DNA of 64,000 nt from an uncultured Pseudomonadota bacterium (GCA_903868595.1 CAIPVV010000001.1:36900-100899), one strand, 5' to 3'; counted from the first letter of the stretch, positions 35,633-44,767 are shown. The notes: generated from the sequence alone by a model not told the origin. A program made the numbers and translations.

Positions 35633-36370
35633 ATGACCTACTGCCTAGCCCTGCAGACCCGCGACGGACTGGTCTTTGCCTCGGACTCCCGCACGACCGC
35701 GGGCGTGGATTTCGTCAGCACGTATCGCAAGCTGCATGTCTTTCAGCCGGCACCGGATCGCTTCCTGGTGCTGTTCACCTCCGGGAGCCTGGCCACCTCG
35801 CAGGAGCTGCTGGATCGCGTCAACCGCGACCTGGACAGCCCGGCATCCCGCGAGAGCTTGCGGAGCGTTTCGTATCTTTTCGAGGCCGCCCAGTACCTCG
35901 GCCGCCTGCTGACCGAGATACAGGCCTCCCATGCCGCCTTCCTGAGCGCCACCGGTGCCAACGGGCAGGCGACCGTCATCATCGGCGGCCAGATTGCCGG
36001 CAAGCCGGCCGGGCTGTACCTGGTCTATCCAGAGGGCAACTACATCGCCGCCTCGCCTGAAACCCCTTACCTGCAGCTGGGGGAATTCAAGTACGGCAAG
36101 CCCGTCTTGTCACGCCTGGCATCCGAGCAGCTGTCGCTGGACGACGCGGCGCGCCTGGCGATCGTGTCGCTGGATGCCACGATGAAATCCAACATCTCCG
36201 TCGGGCCGCCAGTTGAAGTAGCGATCTACCGCAATGGCATGCTGCGCCTGGAGCACCACCTGGTCATGGACGAGCACTCCGGCCTCTTCCAGCAGATGCT
36301 TGAGCGCTGGAACGATGGCATGCGCGCCGCCTTCGACCGCATGCCGCGCTTTGACTGGGAAGGCAAATAG
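35633..36370 (+). CDS. Anbu proteasome-like protease
   Basis: The ATG at 35633 places Thr at position 2, the N-terminal nucleophile of this family after Met removal (MTYCLALQ). An upstream in-frame start at 35609 would bury this Thr and is rejected. The 245-residue product has the Ntn-hydrolase core: DGLVFASDSRTTAGVDF, ISSYRKL-like STYRKLHVF, TSGSLATSQELLDRV, and GGQIAGKPAGLYLVYPEGN. Anbu forms a ring or helical assembly related to HslV. It commonly sits with alpha-E, permuted ATP-grasp and transglutaminase-like genes; the last is absent here. Confidence 0.93.
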   Translation: MTYCLALQTRDGLVFASDSRTTAGVDFVSTYRKLHVFQPAPDRFLVLFTSGSLATSQELLDRVNRDLDSPASRESLRSVSYLFEAAQYLGRLLTEIQASHAAFLSATGANGQATVIIGGQIAGKPAGLYLVYPEGNYIAASPETPYLQLGEFKYGKPVLSRLASEQLSLDDAARLAIVSLDATMKSNISVGPPVEVAIYRNGMLRLEHHLVMDEHSGLFQQMLERWNDGMRAAFDRMPRFDWEGK

Positions 36371-36676
36371 CCGCGGGGCAAGGTGCCCGGCAAGGAAGGT
36401 CGGCCAAGCGGCGCGCCGGGCGGCTGGCTGCCGATCAGCCGAAGTGCCTGCAGGACACGGTGCGGCCGACGGCGCAGATCGGGATTGCCGCGTCGCAGGC
36501 GCGCCGGGGCGCCCGGCCGGACTCGTCGCAGCGGTACAGCGGGATCAACGCTCGTAGAGACCTGTGCCCAGCTGGCGGACGACCTCAGCAAGGAACGGAT
36601 GGCGTGCCTGCACCGCGATGGGGGAACAGTTGCGGTCCGCGTTGAGCAAGCGGCCACGCGCGGCGGCCGCCAAGCA
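36371..36676. other. intergenic region between anbu and fdsD (306 bp)
   Basis: Both flanking genes read towards this gap. I see no convincing gene. One plus-strand stretch around 36560-36650 (ETCAQLADDLSKERMACLHRD) has a protein-like composition but no start and could be a remnant. Confidence 0.4.
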
Positions 36677-36907
36677 CTAGGCCGGACGCGGGCCCGGCGG
36701 CACCAGCAGCTTCACCGCCGCCGCGGTGGCCGGGTAAAGGCCTTCGCCACCCGACTTGCCGTGTTCGATGAGCTGCGAGCGCATGCGTGGATCCCAGTGA
36801 CGCGTGATAAAACTCGCAATCTCCCTCGGGGCATCCGCTTCACCCGCCGCAGAGTTGAAGAAATTGCTCATGTCGTTGGCCATGTTCACGAGATTTTGGA
36901 TGTTCAT
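36677..36907 (-). CDS. fdsD: formate dehydrogenase delta subunit FdsD
   Basis: The 76-residue product matches FdsD: NLVNMANDMSNFF at the start, then ITRHWDPRMRSQLIEH and the closing AAAVKLL. FdsD is a small accessory or structural subunit of the soluble NAD-dependent molybdenum formate dehydrogenase. It lies 171 bp downstream of fdsA, leaving room where fdsC sits in Cupriavidus-type operons; here the FdsC/FdhD equivalent is encoded 9 kb away. A short frame in the gap ends in an ATGA overlap with this start. Confidence 0.88.
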   Translation of the reverse strand: MNIQNLVNMANDMSNFFNSAAGEADAPREIASFITRHWDPRMRSQLIEHGKSGGEGLYPATAAAVKLLVPPGPRPA

Positions 36908-37078
36908 TCAGGACATTTCCGGGTGCGTAGAGGCAACCTGTTGATAGTCTCGGTCCCAGCCTGCCGGCCCAGCGCATGGACCAGCCACAAAAAGATCCGC
37001 CAGAGCACCGCCAGGCCGCGCGGAGACGGGCATCCTCATGCCCGGCGCCGCCGCCTTCCGCGCCCCCCTGGCAGCCAC

Positions 37079-39928
37079 TCAGCCGGCGGTGTGCGAACCC
37101 GGCGCGCGCAGCAGCTCCAGCTGCTGCTCGTTCTGTTGACGGAACCGCTTCTGCCAGGCCGAGGGCTGCGCAACCTTGACCACTTGCACCGCCGTCACCT
37201 TGTACTCCGGGCAGTTGGTCGCCCAGTCCGAGTTGTCGGTGGTGATGACATTGGCGCCGGATTCGGGGAAATGGAAAGTCGTGTAGACGACGCCCGGCTG
37301 CACGCGATCGGTGACCGCGGCCCGCAGCACCGTCTCGCCCGCCCGACTGATCACGCCGATCCAGTCACCGTCCACCACGCCGCGCTCCTCGGCGTCGTGC
37401 GGATGGATCTCAACGCGATCCTCGTCATACCACTCGACATTGGCGGTACGGCGCGTCTGCGCACCCACGTTGTACTGGCTGAGGATCCGGCCCGTCGTCA
37501 GGATCAGCGGGAACCGCATGTTCACGCGCTCGCGCGTCGGCACGTATTCCGTGACGTAGAAACGACCCTTGCCGCGCACGAACTCATCCACATGCATGGT
37601 CGGCGTGCCTTCAGGCGCAGCCTCGTTGCAGGGCCACTGGATGCTGCCCAACCGATCCAGCTTCTCGTAGGACACACCCGTGAAGGCCGGCGTCAGGTGG
37701 GCGATTTCGTCCATGATCTGCGACGGATGCGTATAGGGCATGTCATAGCCCAGCGCCTTGGCAAATCCCACGGTAGCTTCCCAGTCCGCCAGGCCCGCCA
37801 GCGGCTCCATGATCTTGCGCACGCGCGAGATGCGCCGCTCCGCATTGGTGAAGGTGCCATCCTTCTCCAGGAAAGAGGAGCCCGGGAAGAATACGTGGGC
37901 GTACTTGGCCGTCTCGTTCAGGAACAGATCCTGCACGACCAGGCACTCCAGCGAAGACAGGGCGGCAGTCACGTGCTGCGTGTTCGGGTCCGACTGCGCC
38001 GGATCCTCGCCCTGAACGTACATCGCCTTGAAGGAGCCATCCAGAGCGGCCTCCAGCATGTTGGGGATACGCAGGCCCGGCTCCGAATCAATCGTCACGC
38101 CCCAGGTGCCGTTGAACAACTCGCGCGTTACGGAGTCCGACAGGTGCCGGTAGCCCGCCAGCTCGTGCGGGAAGGAACCCATGTCGCAGGCCCCCTGCAC
38201 GTTGTTCTGGCCCCGCAGCGGGTTGACGCCAACTCCCTCGCGGCCAATGTTGCCGGTTGCCATCGCAAGGTTCGCTATGCCCAGCACCATCGTGCTGCCC
38301 TGGCTGTGCTCGGTGACGCCCAGCCCGTAGTAGATCGCGCCGTTGCCGCCGGTAGCGTAGAGGCGCGCTGCGCCCCGCACCAGGGCCGCCGGCACGCCGG
38401 TGACGGCCTGCATCGCCTCAGGCGAGTTCTTCTCCAGCGCGCAGAACTCGCGCCAGCGCTGGAACGGACCCGGCTCGCAACGCTCGGCCACGAACGCCTC
38501 GTTCACCAGGCCCTCGGTAACCACCACGTGGGCGATCGAATTGATCAGCGCAACGTTGGTGCCCGGGCGCAACTGCAGGTGGTAGTCCGCCTGCACGTGC
38601 GGGCTGCGCACAAGATCGATCTCGCGCGGGTCGGCAACGATGAGCTTGGCGCCCTCGCGCAGGCGGCGCTTCATGCGCGAGCCGAATACCGGATGTCCTT
38701 CGGTGGGGTTGGCGCCGATGACCAGCATGACGTCGGTTTTCATCACCGAGTCAAAGGCCTGCGTGCCGGAGGACTCGCCCAGCGTATGCTTGAGGCCATA
38801 GCCCGTCGGCGAGTGGCACACACGCGCACAGGTATCCACGTTGTTTGTACCAAGCGCCGCGCGCACCAGCTTCTGCACCAGGAACGCTTCCTCATTGGTG
38901 CAGCGGGAGGAGGTAATGCCGCCAACCGACTGCCGGCCGTACTGGGCCTGGATGCGGCGAAACTCCGACGCCGCGTACTTGAAGGCCTCGTCCCAGCTGA
39001 CCTCGCGCCACGGGTCGGTGATCTTGGAGCGGATCATCGGCTTGGTGATGCGGTCCGCGTGGGTCGCATAGCCATAGGCGAAGCGTCCCTTCACGCAGGC
39101 GTGGCCGCGATTGGCCTTGCCATCACGGCTAGGCACCATGCGCACGACCTGCTGGTCCTTGACCTCGGCCTCAAATGAGCAGCCCACACCGCAATATGCG
39201 CAGGTCGTGGTCACGACCTTCTCCGGCTGACCCAGCGTCATCAGCGACTTCTCGGTCAGCGCCCCGGTTGGGCACGACTCAACGCAGGCGCCGCAGGAGA
39301 CGCACTCGGAGTCCATGAACCCCTCGTCCTGGCTCGCCACGACCCGCGATGCAAAGCCCCGGCCGTCGATTGTCAGGGCGAAGGTACCCTGCACCTCGCC
39401 ACAGGCGCGCACGCAGCGCGAGCAGACAATGCAGGCGGAGGGATCAAAGTTGAAGTACGGGTTGCTCTCGTCAACCTTGGAATGCTGGTGATTGGCGCCG
39501 TCGCGGCCATACCGGACCTCGGTTACGCCGAGGTCCTGCGCCACCTGGTGCAGCTCGCAGCGGGTTCCCGCGGCGCATTCCTTGCAGTCCTCCGGATGAT
39601 CCGACAGGTAGAGCTCCACCACGCCCTTGCGCAGGCTGGTGAGCTTCTCGCTCTCGGTTCGAACCTTCATCCCGGGTGAGACCAGCGTGGTGCAGGAGGC
39701 CGGGAACCCGCGCTGCCCCTCGATCTCCACCAGGCACAGCCGGCAGGACCCAAAGGCCGCCAGGGAATCCGTGGCGCAGAGCTTGGGGATCGCGCCACCG
39801 GCGAGTGTTGCTGCCCGCATCACCGAAGTGCCGGCAGGCACGGTCACCTGTGCGCCGTCGATGTCGAGCGTTACCGAAGCACCAACCGTCGCCGGCGTGC
39901 CGTGGTCATGGAGATTAAGTGATTGCAT
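37079..39928 (-). CDS. fdsA: NAD-dependent formate dehydrogenase alpha subunit
   Basis: This is the 949-residue catalytic subunit. The N-terminus is a NuoG-like ferredoxin part: 2Fe-2S ligands in CATDSLAAFGSCRLC, CxxC-type DCKECAAGTRC, and 4Fe-4S sites CIVCSRCVRAC and CVSCGACVESCPTGA. Then comes another 4Fe-4S site CAYCGVGCSFE and the molybdopterin domain. The metal ligand is Cys, not selenocysteine, in CARVCHSPTG, with the catalytic Arg/His expected nearby. It oxidises formate to CO2 at a bis-MGD molybdenum centre in the cytosol and passes electrons through the Fe-S chain to FdsB. It sits 18 bases after fdsB. Confidence 0.97.
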   Translation of the reverse strand: MQSLNLHDHGTPATVGASVTLDIDGAQVTVPAGTSVMRAATLAGGAIPKLCATDSLAAFGSCRLCLVEIEGQRGFPASCTTLVSPGMKVRTESEKLTSLRKGVVELYLSDHPEDCKECAAGTRCELHQVAQDLGVTEVRYGRDGANHQHSKVDESNPYFNFDPSACIVCSRCVRACGEVQGTFALTIDGRGFASRVVASQDEGFMDSECVSCGACVESCPTGALTEKSLMTLGQPEKVVTTTCAYCGVGCSFEAEVKDQQVVRMVPSRDGKANRGHACVKGRFAYGYATHADRITKPMIRSKITDPWREVSWDEAFKYAASEFRRIQAQYGRQSVGGITSSRCTNEEAFLVQKLVRAALGTNNVDTCARVCHSPTGYGLKHTLGESSGTQAFDSVMKTDVMLVIGANPTEGHPVFGSRMKRRLREGAKLIVADPREIDLVRSPHVQADYHLQLRPGTNVALINSIAHVVVTEGLVNEAFVAERCEPGPFQRWREFCALEKNSPEAMQAVTGVPAALVRGAARLYATGGNGAIYYGLGVTEHSQGSTMVLGIANLAMATGNIGREGVGVNPLRGQNNVQGACDMGSFPHELAGYRHLSDSVTRELFNGTWGVTIDSEPGLRIPNMLEAALDGSFKAMYVQGEDPAQSDPNTQHVTAALSSLECLVVQDLFLNETAKYAHVFFPGSSFLEKDGTFTNAERRISRVRKIMEPLAGLADWEATVGFAKALGYDMPYTHPSQIMDEIAHLTPAFTGVSYEKLDRLGSIQWPCNEAAPEGTPTMHVDEFVRGKGRFYVTEYVPTRERVNMRFPLILTTGRILSQYNVGAQTRRTANVEWYDEDRVEIHPHDAEERGVVDGDWIGVISRAGETVLRAAVTDRVQPGVVYTTFHFPESGANVITTDNSDWATNCPEYKVTAVQVVKVAQPSAWQKRFRQQNEQQLELLRAPGSHTAG

Positions 39929-39946
39929 GGTAGGAACTCCTCGCCG

Positions 39947-41485
39947 TCAGTTCTGGGGCGAAAAATCAGCGGGAAAGTGCTTAAGTGCGCTGGTCACCGG
40001 AAACGGCGTCATGCCCCCCAGTCCACACAGCGATCCACTCAGCATGGTGTTGCAGAGGTCCTGCAGGAGCGCGACGTTGGCCTCGCGGTCCTTGCCCTGG
40101 ACGATGCGGTCGATGACCTCAACGCCGCGCGTAGACCCAATACGGCACGGCGTGCACTTGCCGCAGGACTCCAACGCGCAGAACTCCATCGCGTAGCGCG
40201 CCATGCGGGCCATGTCGACGGTGTCGTCAAAGGCGACGATGCCGCCATGGCCTACGAGGGCGCCGATGGCCGTAAAGGCCTCGTAATCCAGCGGCGTATC
40301 GAAATCCGTCTCGGGAATGTAGGCGCCCAGCGGGCCGCCCACCTGCACCGCACGGATCGGCCGGCCGGAGGCTGAGCCCCCGCCGAAGTCATACAACAGT
40401 TCGCGCAGCGTCACGCCGAAGGCCTTCTCGACGAGGCCGCCGCGCTTGATGTTGCCGGCAAGCTGGATCGGCAGCGTACCGCGCGAGCGGCCCATGCCGA
40501 AGTCGCGGTAGAAGGCCGCGCCGCGCTCCAGGATGACGGGCAGCGAGGCCAGCGAGATCACGTTGTTGATGACCGTGGGCTTGCCAAACAGGCCCTTGAT
40601 GGCCGGCAGCGGCGGACGGAAGCGCACTTCAGCGCGCTTGCCTTCCAGACTCTCCAGCAGTGACGTTTCCTCGCCGCAGATGTAGGCGCCGGCACCCATG
40701 CGAACTTCCAGCTCGAAGGCCTTGCCGCTCCCACAGACATCGCGCCCCAGGAAACCGCGCGCCCGCGCCGCGGCGATGGCTTCCCTCAACGCGTGCTCCG
40801 CATGCGGGTATTCACAGCGCAGGTATATATATCCCTGGGTCGCGCCGACCGCGACGCCAGCGATGGTCATGCCTTCCACGAGGCACAGCGGATCCCCTTC
40901 CATCAGCATGCGGTCCGAGAAGGTCCCCGAGTCGCCCTCGTCCGCATTGCAGACGATGTATTTCTGATCGGCCTGCTGGTCCAGGACCGTCTTCCACTTG
41001 ATGCCCGTCGGGAAGGCGGCGCCGCCGCGACCACGCAGGCCGGAGTCAGTCACTTCCTGCACGATCGCCGCGCCCGACAAGGTCAGCGCGCGTTTGAGTC
41101 CCAGGTAGCCGCCGTGCGCCAGGTAGTCATCGACGCTCACCGGATCGGTTATTCCGACGCGTGCAAACGTGAGCCGCTCCTGCTTGGCGAAGTACGGGAT
41201 GTCCTCCACGCGACCCAGGCGCAGCGCATGCGGCGCGGCGTCCAGCAGGCCCGCAGCAAGCAGCGCCGGCACCTGCTGCGCGGTCACCGGGCCGTAGGCG
41301 ATGCGCTGGCCGTCGTGCTCGATCTCCACCAGGGGCTCCAGCCAGACCATGCCGCGGGAACCTACGCGCGTGATGCTGACCGACCGGCCGGCGGCTTGGG
41401 CTGCGACCTGCAACGCAACCGCGGTCTCATCGGCGCCCAGTGCCTGGGCCGCCGCGTCGCGGGAAATGAAAATGCGAGTTGCCAT
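39947..41485 (-). CDS. fdsB: formate dehydrogenase beta subunit (NuoF-like, FMN/NAD site)
   Basis: The 512-residue product has a thioredoxin-like N-terminal domain (about 1-110) and a NuoF-like domain. The FMN/NAD site is GRGGAAFPTGIKWKTV, CNADEGDSGTFSDRMLMEGDP (shortened), YICGEETSLLESLEG. The C-terminal 4Fe-4S cluster is bound by CGKCTPCRIGS and a later Cys (LQDLCNTM). It takes electrons from FdsA/FdsG and reduces NAD+. Its start is directly after the fdsG stop, so translation is coupled. Confidence 0.96.
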   Translation of the reverse strand: MATRIFISRDAAAQALGADETAVALQVAAQAAGRSVSITRVGSRGMVWLEPLVEIEHDGQRIAYGPVTAQQVPALLAAGLLDAAPHALRLGRVEDIPYFAKQERLTFARVGITDPVSVDDYLAHGGYLGLKRALTLSGAAIVQEVTDSGLRGRGGAAFPTGIKWKTVLDQQADQKYIVCNADEGDSGTFSDRMLMEGDPLCLVEGMTIAGVAVGATQGYIYLRCEYPHAEHALREAIAAARARGFLGRDVCGSGKAFELEVRMGAGAYICGEETSLLESLEGKRAEVRFRPPLPAIKGLFGKPTVINNVISLASLPVILERGAAFYRDFGMGRSRGTLPIQLAGNIKRGGLVEKAFGVTLRELLYDFGGGSASGRPIRAVQVGGPLGAYIPETDFDTPLDYEAFTAIGALVGHGGIVAFDDTVDMARMARYAMEFCALESCGKCTPCRIGSTRGVEVIDRIVQGKDREANVALLQDLCNTMLSGSLCGLGGMTPFPVTSALKHFPADFSPQN

Positions 41486-41962
41486 CTAGCGGTGCCTCCA
41501 TTCGGCCAGCACCTCGTCGAGGCGTTCCGGGGTCACCCGGCCATAAAGTTTCTCATCGACCATCACTGTCGGCGCGGCAGCGCAGTTACCCAGGCAGTAG
41601 GCTGCTTCGAGGGTGAACTGGCCATCCGGGCTGGTGCTGCCGTAATCGGCACTCAGGCGCTGCTTGGCATGCGCCTCGGTCTTCTCGCCCTGCATCGCCT
41701 GGCAGGCTTCGGCACGGCAGACCTGCAGCACATGCTTGCCCGGAGCCTTGTGACGGAAGTAGTGGTAGAAGCTGATGACCCCGTGCACCTCGGCTCGCGA
41801 GAGGTTCAGCGCGTCCGCGATGCGACCAACCCCCGCAGGCGGGATGTAGCCCAGCTTGGCTTGGACGGCATGCAGAATGGGAAGCAGGGCACCGGGCAGG
41901 CCGGACAAGGAGGCGATAGCGGTATCTATGGCCTGAGCGTGCGGGTCGTCGAGTTCGGACAT
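41486..41962 (-). CDS. fdsG: formate dehydrogenase gamma subunit (NuoE-like)
   Basis: The 158-residue product is NuoE-like. It has a helical N-terminal part (LPGALLPILHAVQAKLGYIP) and a thioredoxin-fold C-terminal part with the 2Fe-2S ligands in VCRAEACQAM and CLGNCAAAPTVMV. It forms the diaphorase module with FdsB. It is the first gene of the fdsGBA(D) operon; the promoter must lie in the 600-bp gap upstream, where ModE-like half-sites are seen. Confidence 0.95.
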   Translation of the reverse strand: MSELDDPHAQAIDTAIASLSGLPGALLPILHAVQAKLGYIPPAGVGRIADALNLSRAEVHGVISFYHYFRHKAPGKHVLQVCRAEACQAMQGEKTEAHAKQRLSADYGSTSPDGQFTLEAAYCLGNCAAAPTVMVDEKLYGRVTPERLDEVLAEWRHR

Positions 41963-42571
41963 GCGGGCAATTGACCTCGGCCATGCGGCGGGACTCGCAT
42001 TCTGGTCACTCTCCTCTCGGTACGAAATATGAGGTTGGCGTCATATGTCGGCCGCTTCATATTACGCTCCCTGCGGCGTCGAAGGCGAGCACTAACGCGA
42101 ATGCGTCCCAGTCGTATGTTGGTGCCGGCGGAGCAATCACCCGGATGCGGGCGGAAGACGCCCGCAAACCGCCGGCGGCCCGGGTCCCGCCGCTCTCACG
42201 GTCCGCAGGCCACAGGACCTGTCCCGGTGGGACGGGAAGTCCGGGCCGCGTCGAGTCCAGGCCCATCGCAGGCCTGGGACCCCTGGGCCCGCGCAGCGCC
42301 CCGTTTCGCGGAGAGGGGGCCTGGCACGCCAACGCCAGACCGCGGCGCGGCCGAGATCCTGCGCGCCGGCGGCGTCCCGACCGCGGCGGCGCAGGGTGCA
42401 TGATAATATCGCCGCCATTGCAGACTCGTGCCCCAGGGCCATGATGCGCCCTTCCCCCCTCCCGCCATGGCCGATGAACTCCCCAGCACCCCACTCCGCC
42501 GCTGACGTCGTTGCCCGTGGGGCCTCAAACGGCAAGCGCTGCGGGCGTCGGGACGCGATGCGGTCAGCGGC
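41963..42571. other. divergent promoter region of fds and moeA (609 bp)
   Basis: No convincing gene lies here; the open frames are Gly/Arg/Pro-rich. The left end holds three TCATAT-type half-sites (listed separately). At 42402-42407 GATAAT is a possible -10 on the plus strand in a small AT-rich island, about 165 bp before moeA, without a clear -35. Confidence 0.5.
42023..42066. promoter_or_regulatory. ModE-like inverted half-sites upstream of fdsG
   Basis: CGAAATAT (42023-42030) and ATATGTCG (42043-42050) form an inverted repeat with a 12-base spacer, and ATATTACG (42059-42066) adds a third half-site. They share the form TCATATnnCG and resemble ModE operator halves (CGnTATAT). They lie 60-105 bases before the fdsG start. 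A ModE-type regulator is encoded at 44754-45827, so autogenous cluster control by molybdate or cofactor status is plausible. Confidence 0.5.
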
Positions 42572-43777
42572 GTGAGTTCCTCGTTGACGCCGCGCGATGC
42601 CGGGCAGCTGATTCAGTCACGCATCCCGCCCCTGGGTGCAGAGCGGCGCCCCCTGCAGGACTGCGCGGGACGGATCCTGCGCGCAGACGTGTACGCCGAG
42701 CGCGACAATCCGCCCTATGACCGCGTCTGCATGGATGGCATCGCCATCGATAGCAGCACGGCCCGGGGCGGCCGCCGCCACTTCGGCCTGCAAGCCACCC
42801 AGGCTGCGGGCTATCCGCCGCTGCGCCTTGATTCGTTCGCGCACGCCATCGAGGTCATGACCGGCGCTGTCCTTCCCTTGGGCACCGACTGCGTCATACC
42901 TGTGGAGGAGTACACCGTCAGCGGCGCCGTGTATGCACTGCGAACACAGGCCCTTGCCGAGCCCTGGCGCAACGTGCAGCGCCGCGGCGCAGACAGCCGG
43001 CCGGGCGTGCCGATGTTGTGCGCCGGCATCCGGCTCGGCGCGGCCGAAATTGCCATCGCGGCCTCCGCAGGCCAAGAGCAGCTACACGTCAGCCGCCAGC
43101 CGCGGATCATGGTGGTCTCCACGGGTGATGAACTGGTGGAGCCCGGCCTGCCCATCGCCGACTATCAAATTCGACGCTCCAACGTCCACGGGGTCGTCGC
43201 AGCACTCCGCGGGCACGGCTTTGACGCCGTCGGGGACGACCACCTGCGTGACGACGAAGCGCTGTTGCGTCGGCGCCTGGGCGAGCACCTCAATAATCAG
43301 GATGTGCTCATCCTCAGCGGCGGCGTATCCAAGGGCAAGTTCGACTATGTTCCCGGTGCACTGCGCGAGCTTGGGGTTGAGGAAATCTTCTGCGAACTGG
43401 CGCAACGCCCCGGGCGCCCCATGTGGTTTGGCATCGGCCCGCACGGGCAGACGGTATTCGGCCTGCCGGGCAATCCGGTGGCCACCCTGACCTGTCTGGC
43501 GCGCTACGTGCTGCCGGGTCTGTACGCGGCCATGTCGGCTCCCGGTCCGGCCATCGAGCGCGTTGCCCTCGCAGAGCCGCTCCGCGGACGCAGCCTGACG
43601 TATTTCATGCCTGCCCGGCTGCACAGCGATGCCGTGGCGCGGCTGGTAGCGACCTGCCACATGCCCAACGGATCGGGTGACTTTCTCGCGCTGGCGGGCA
43701 CCGATGGGTTCCTGGAACTGCCGCCTCAGCCGCAGGGCTACGACACGGGGTTTATCGCCGATTTCTATCGCTGGTGA
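42572..43777 (+). CDS. moeA: molybdopterin molybdenumtransferase MoeA
   Basis: The product (401 aa, GTG start at 42572) has MoeA hallmarks: NPPYDRVCMDGIAI, MTGAVLPLGTDCVIPVEEY (shortened), STGDELVEPG, QIRRSNVHG (family: DSNG), LILSGGVSKGKFDYV, and GLPGNPVATL. MoeA inserts molybdate into adenylated molybdopterin. Some active-site segments differ from E. coli (RSN for DSN), as in the MoeA paralogues that accompany Fds and other dedicated molybdoenzymes. It is convergent with the mobA pseudogene, overlapping it by 26 bases. Confidence 0.93.
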   Translation: MSSSLTPRDAGQLIQSRIPPLGAERRPLQDCAGRILRADVYAERDNPPYDRVCMDGIAIDSSTARGGRRHFGLQATQAAGYPPLRLDSFAHAIEVMTGAVLPLGTDCVIPVEEYTVSGAVYALRTQALAEPWRNVQRRGADSRPGVPMLCAGIRLGAAEIAIAASAGQEQLHVSRQPRIMVVSTGDELVEPGLPIADYQIRRSNVHGVVAALRGHGFDAVGDDHLRDDEALLRRRLGEHLNNQDVLILSGGVSKGKFDYVPGALRELGVEEIFCELAQRPGRPMWFGIGPHGQTVFGLPGNPVATLTCLARYVLPGLYAAMSAPGPAIERVALAEPLRGRSLTYFMPARLHSDAVARLVATCHMPNGSGDFLALAGTDGFLELPPQPQGYDTGFIADFYRW

Positions 43778-44178
43778 TCTGGGCGTCCGCTTGCTGCGGG
43801 TCGGCTCGCGTATTCAGGTTCGCAAAAGCAGCCCGCTGTTCGAAATCCACGCACGTCACGCCCACGTTACCCAGCGCCTGCCACAGGGGAGGATGCTCGC
43901 CACCCGCCAGTGCGAGGCTGACGGCCTCCCGAGACGACACGGGCCGCACCGCGAACAGCGGCTGATGTCCATCGACCGTGCGTGCCATGGCCGCAGCGTC
44001 GGCTGCCGAGCCCGCAGGTGCATTCACGGCCACCACAGCGCACGCCTCCTGCAAGCGCTCCACGGCCCAGATCAGTAGCGGTTTACCCCGGAACAGCGCC
44101 GCGGCCTTCTCCTCACCAAAATCGCGTGGCACGTCCACCAGCGATCAGCAGGCCGGCAATTTTGGTCTTGGCTTTCAT
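43752..44178 (-). pseudogene. mobA: mobA (molybdopterin guanylyltransferase), frameshifted and internally deleted
   Basis: From the ATG at 44178 the frame reads MKAKTKIAGLLIAGGRATRF, the MobA nucleotide-binding opening, and then hits TGA. Removing one T from the TTTT run (44118-44121 on the plus strand) restores GRATRFGEEKAAALFRGKPLLIWAVERL. In the second frame the sequence jumps from CAVVAVNAPAGSAAD straight to DGHQPLFAVRP and ends AFANLNTRADP. About 75-80 residues are missing from the middle, including the GPLAG and Asp metal-binding region. Total coding length is about 142 codons against about 200. The gene is therefore inactive. It is divergent from mobB, with 25 bp between starts. Confidence 0.85.
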
Positions 44179-44203
44179 TCGCCGCGACTATATAACTCCA
44201 ACG

Positions 44204-44767
44204 ATGCTCGCCAAACGTGTCCTGGGAATCGCCGGCTGGAGCGGGTCGGGCAAGACCACGCTATTGGTGCGACTCATCCCCCTGCTCGTGCAGCGCGGAC
44301 TGCGCGTCACCACCATCAAGCATGCGCATCACGACTTTGACATCGATACGCCGGGCAAGGACTCCTACGAGCACCGCAAGGCCGGCGCGAGCGAGGTCCT
44401 CATCTCCTCGGCACGCCGCTGGGTGCAGATGCATGAGGTGGAAAACGGGTGCGAGGCAGGGCTTGCGGAGCTGCTGCACCGGGCGTCACCGTGCGACCTG
44501 GTGCTCGTTGAAGGCTACAAGCGCGACCACCTGCCCAAGATCGAGGTCTTTCGTCCCCGACTCGGCAAGCCGCCCCTGTACCTGCACGACCCCCGCATCC
44601 TCGCCGTGGCAACGGATGAGCCGCTGGCGGGCGTGCATCCCGCGCTGATCGATCTCAACGACCTGCCGGCGGTGGCCGATGCCGTTCTGGCACTGGCCGA
44701 AGCATCGGACCGGGTCGTGCAGGAACTGGCGCGGGCAGCGGCAGCCGGCACGCCTAGCCCGGGCTGA
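44204..44767 (+). CDS. mobB: molybdopterin-guanine dinucleotide biosynthesis adaptor MobB
   Basis: The ATG at 44204 gives a 187-residue P-loop protein. Walker A is GWSGSGKTTL (residues 11-20), followed by VTTIKHAHHDFDIDTPGKDSY and RKAGASEVLISS. VLVEGYKRDHLPKIEVFR is the MobB signature. MobB binds GTP and assists MobA in making the guanine dinucleotide form of the cofactor. CTATATAAC at 44188-44196 in the short gap to mobA resembles a ModE half-site. Its end overlaps the convergent regulator gene by 14 bp. Confidence 0.93.
   Translation: MLAKRVLGIAGWSGSGKTTLLVRLIPLLVQRGLRVTTIKHAHHDFDIDTPGKDSYEHRKAGASEVLISSARRWVQMHEVENGCEAGLAELLHRASPCDLVLVEGYKRDHLPKIEVFRPRLGKPPLYLHDPRILAVATDEPLAGVHPALIDLNDLPAVADAVLALAEASDRVVQELARAAAAGTPSPG

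Noticed and set aside
36226..36676. Possible gene opposite and after the end of anbu
   Set aside because: Open frames there are Arg/Pro-rich, with no start and no recognisable motif.
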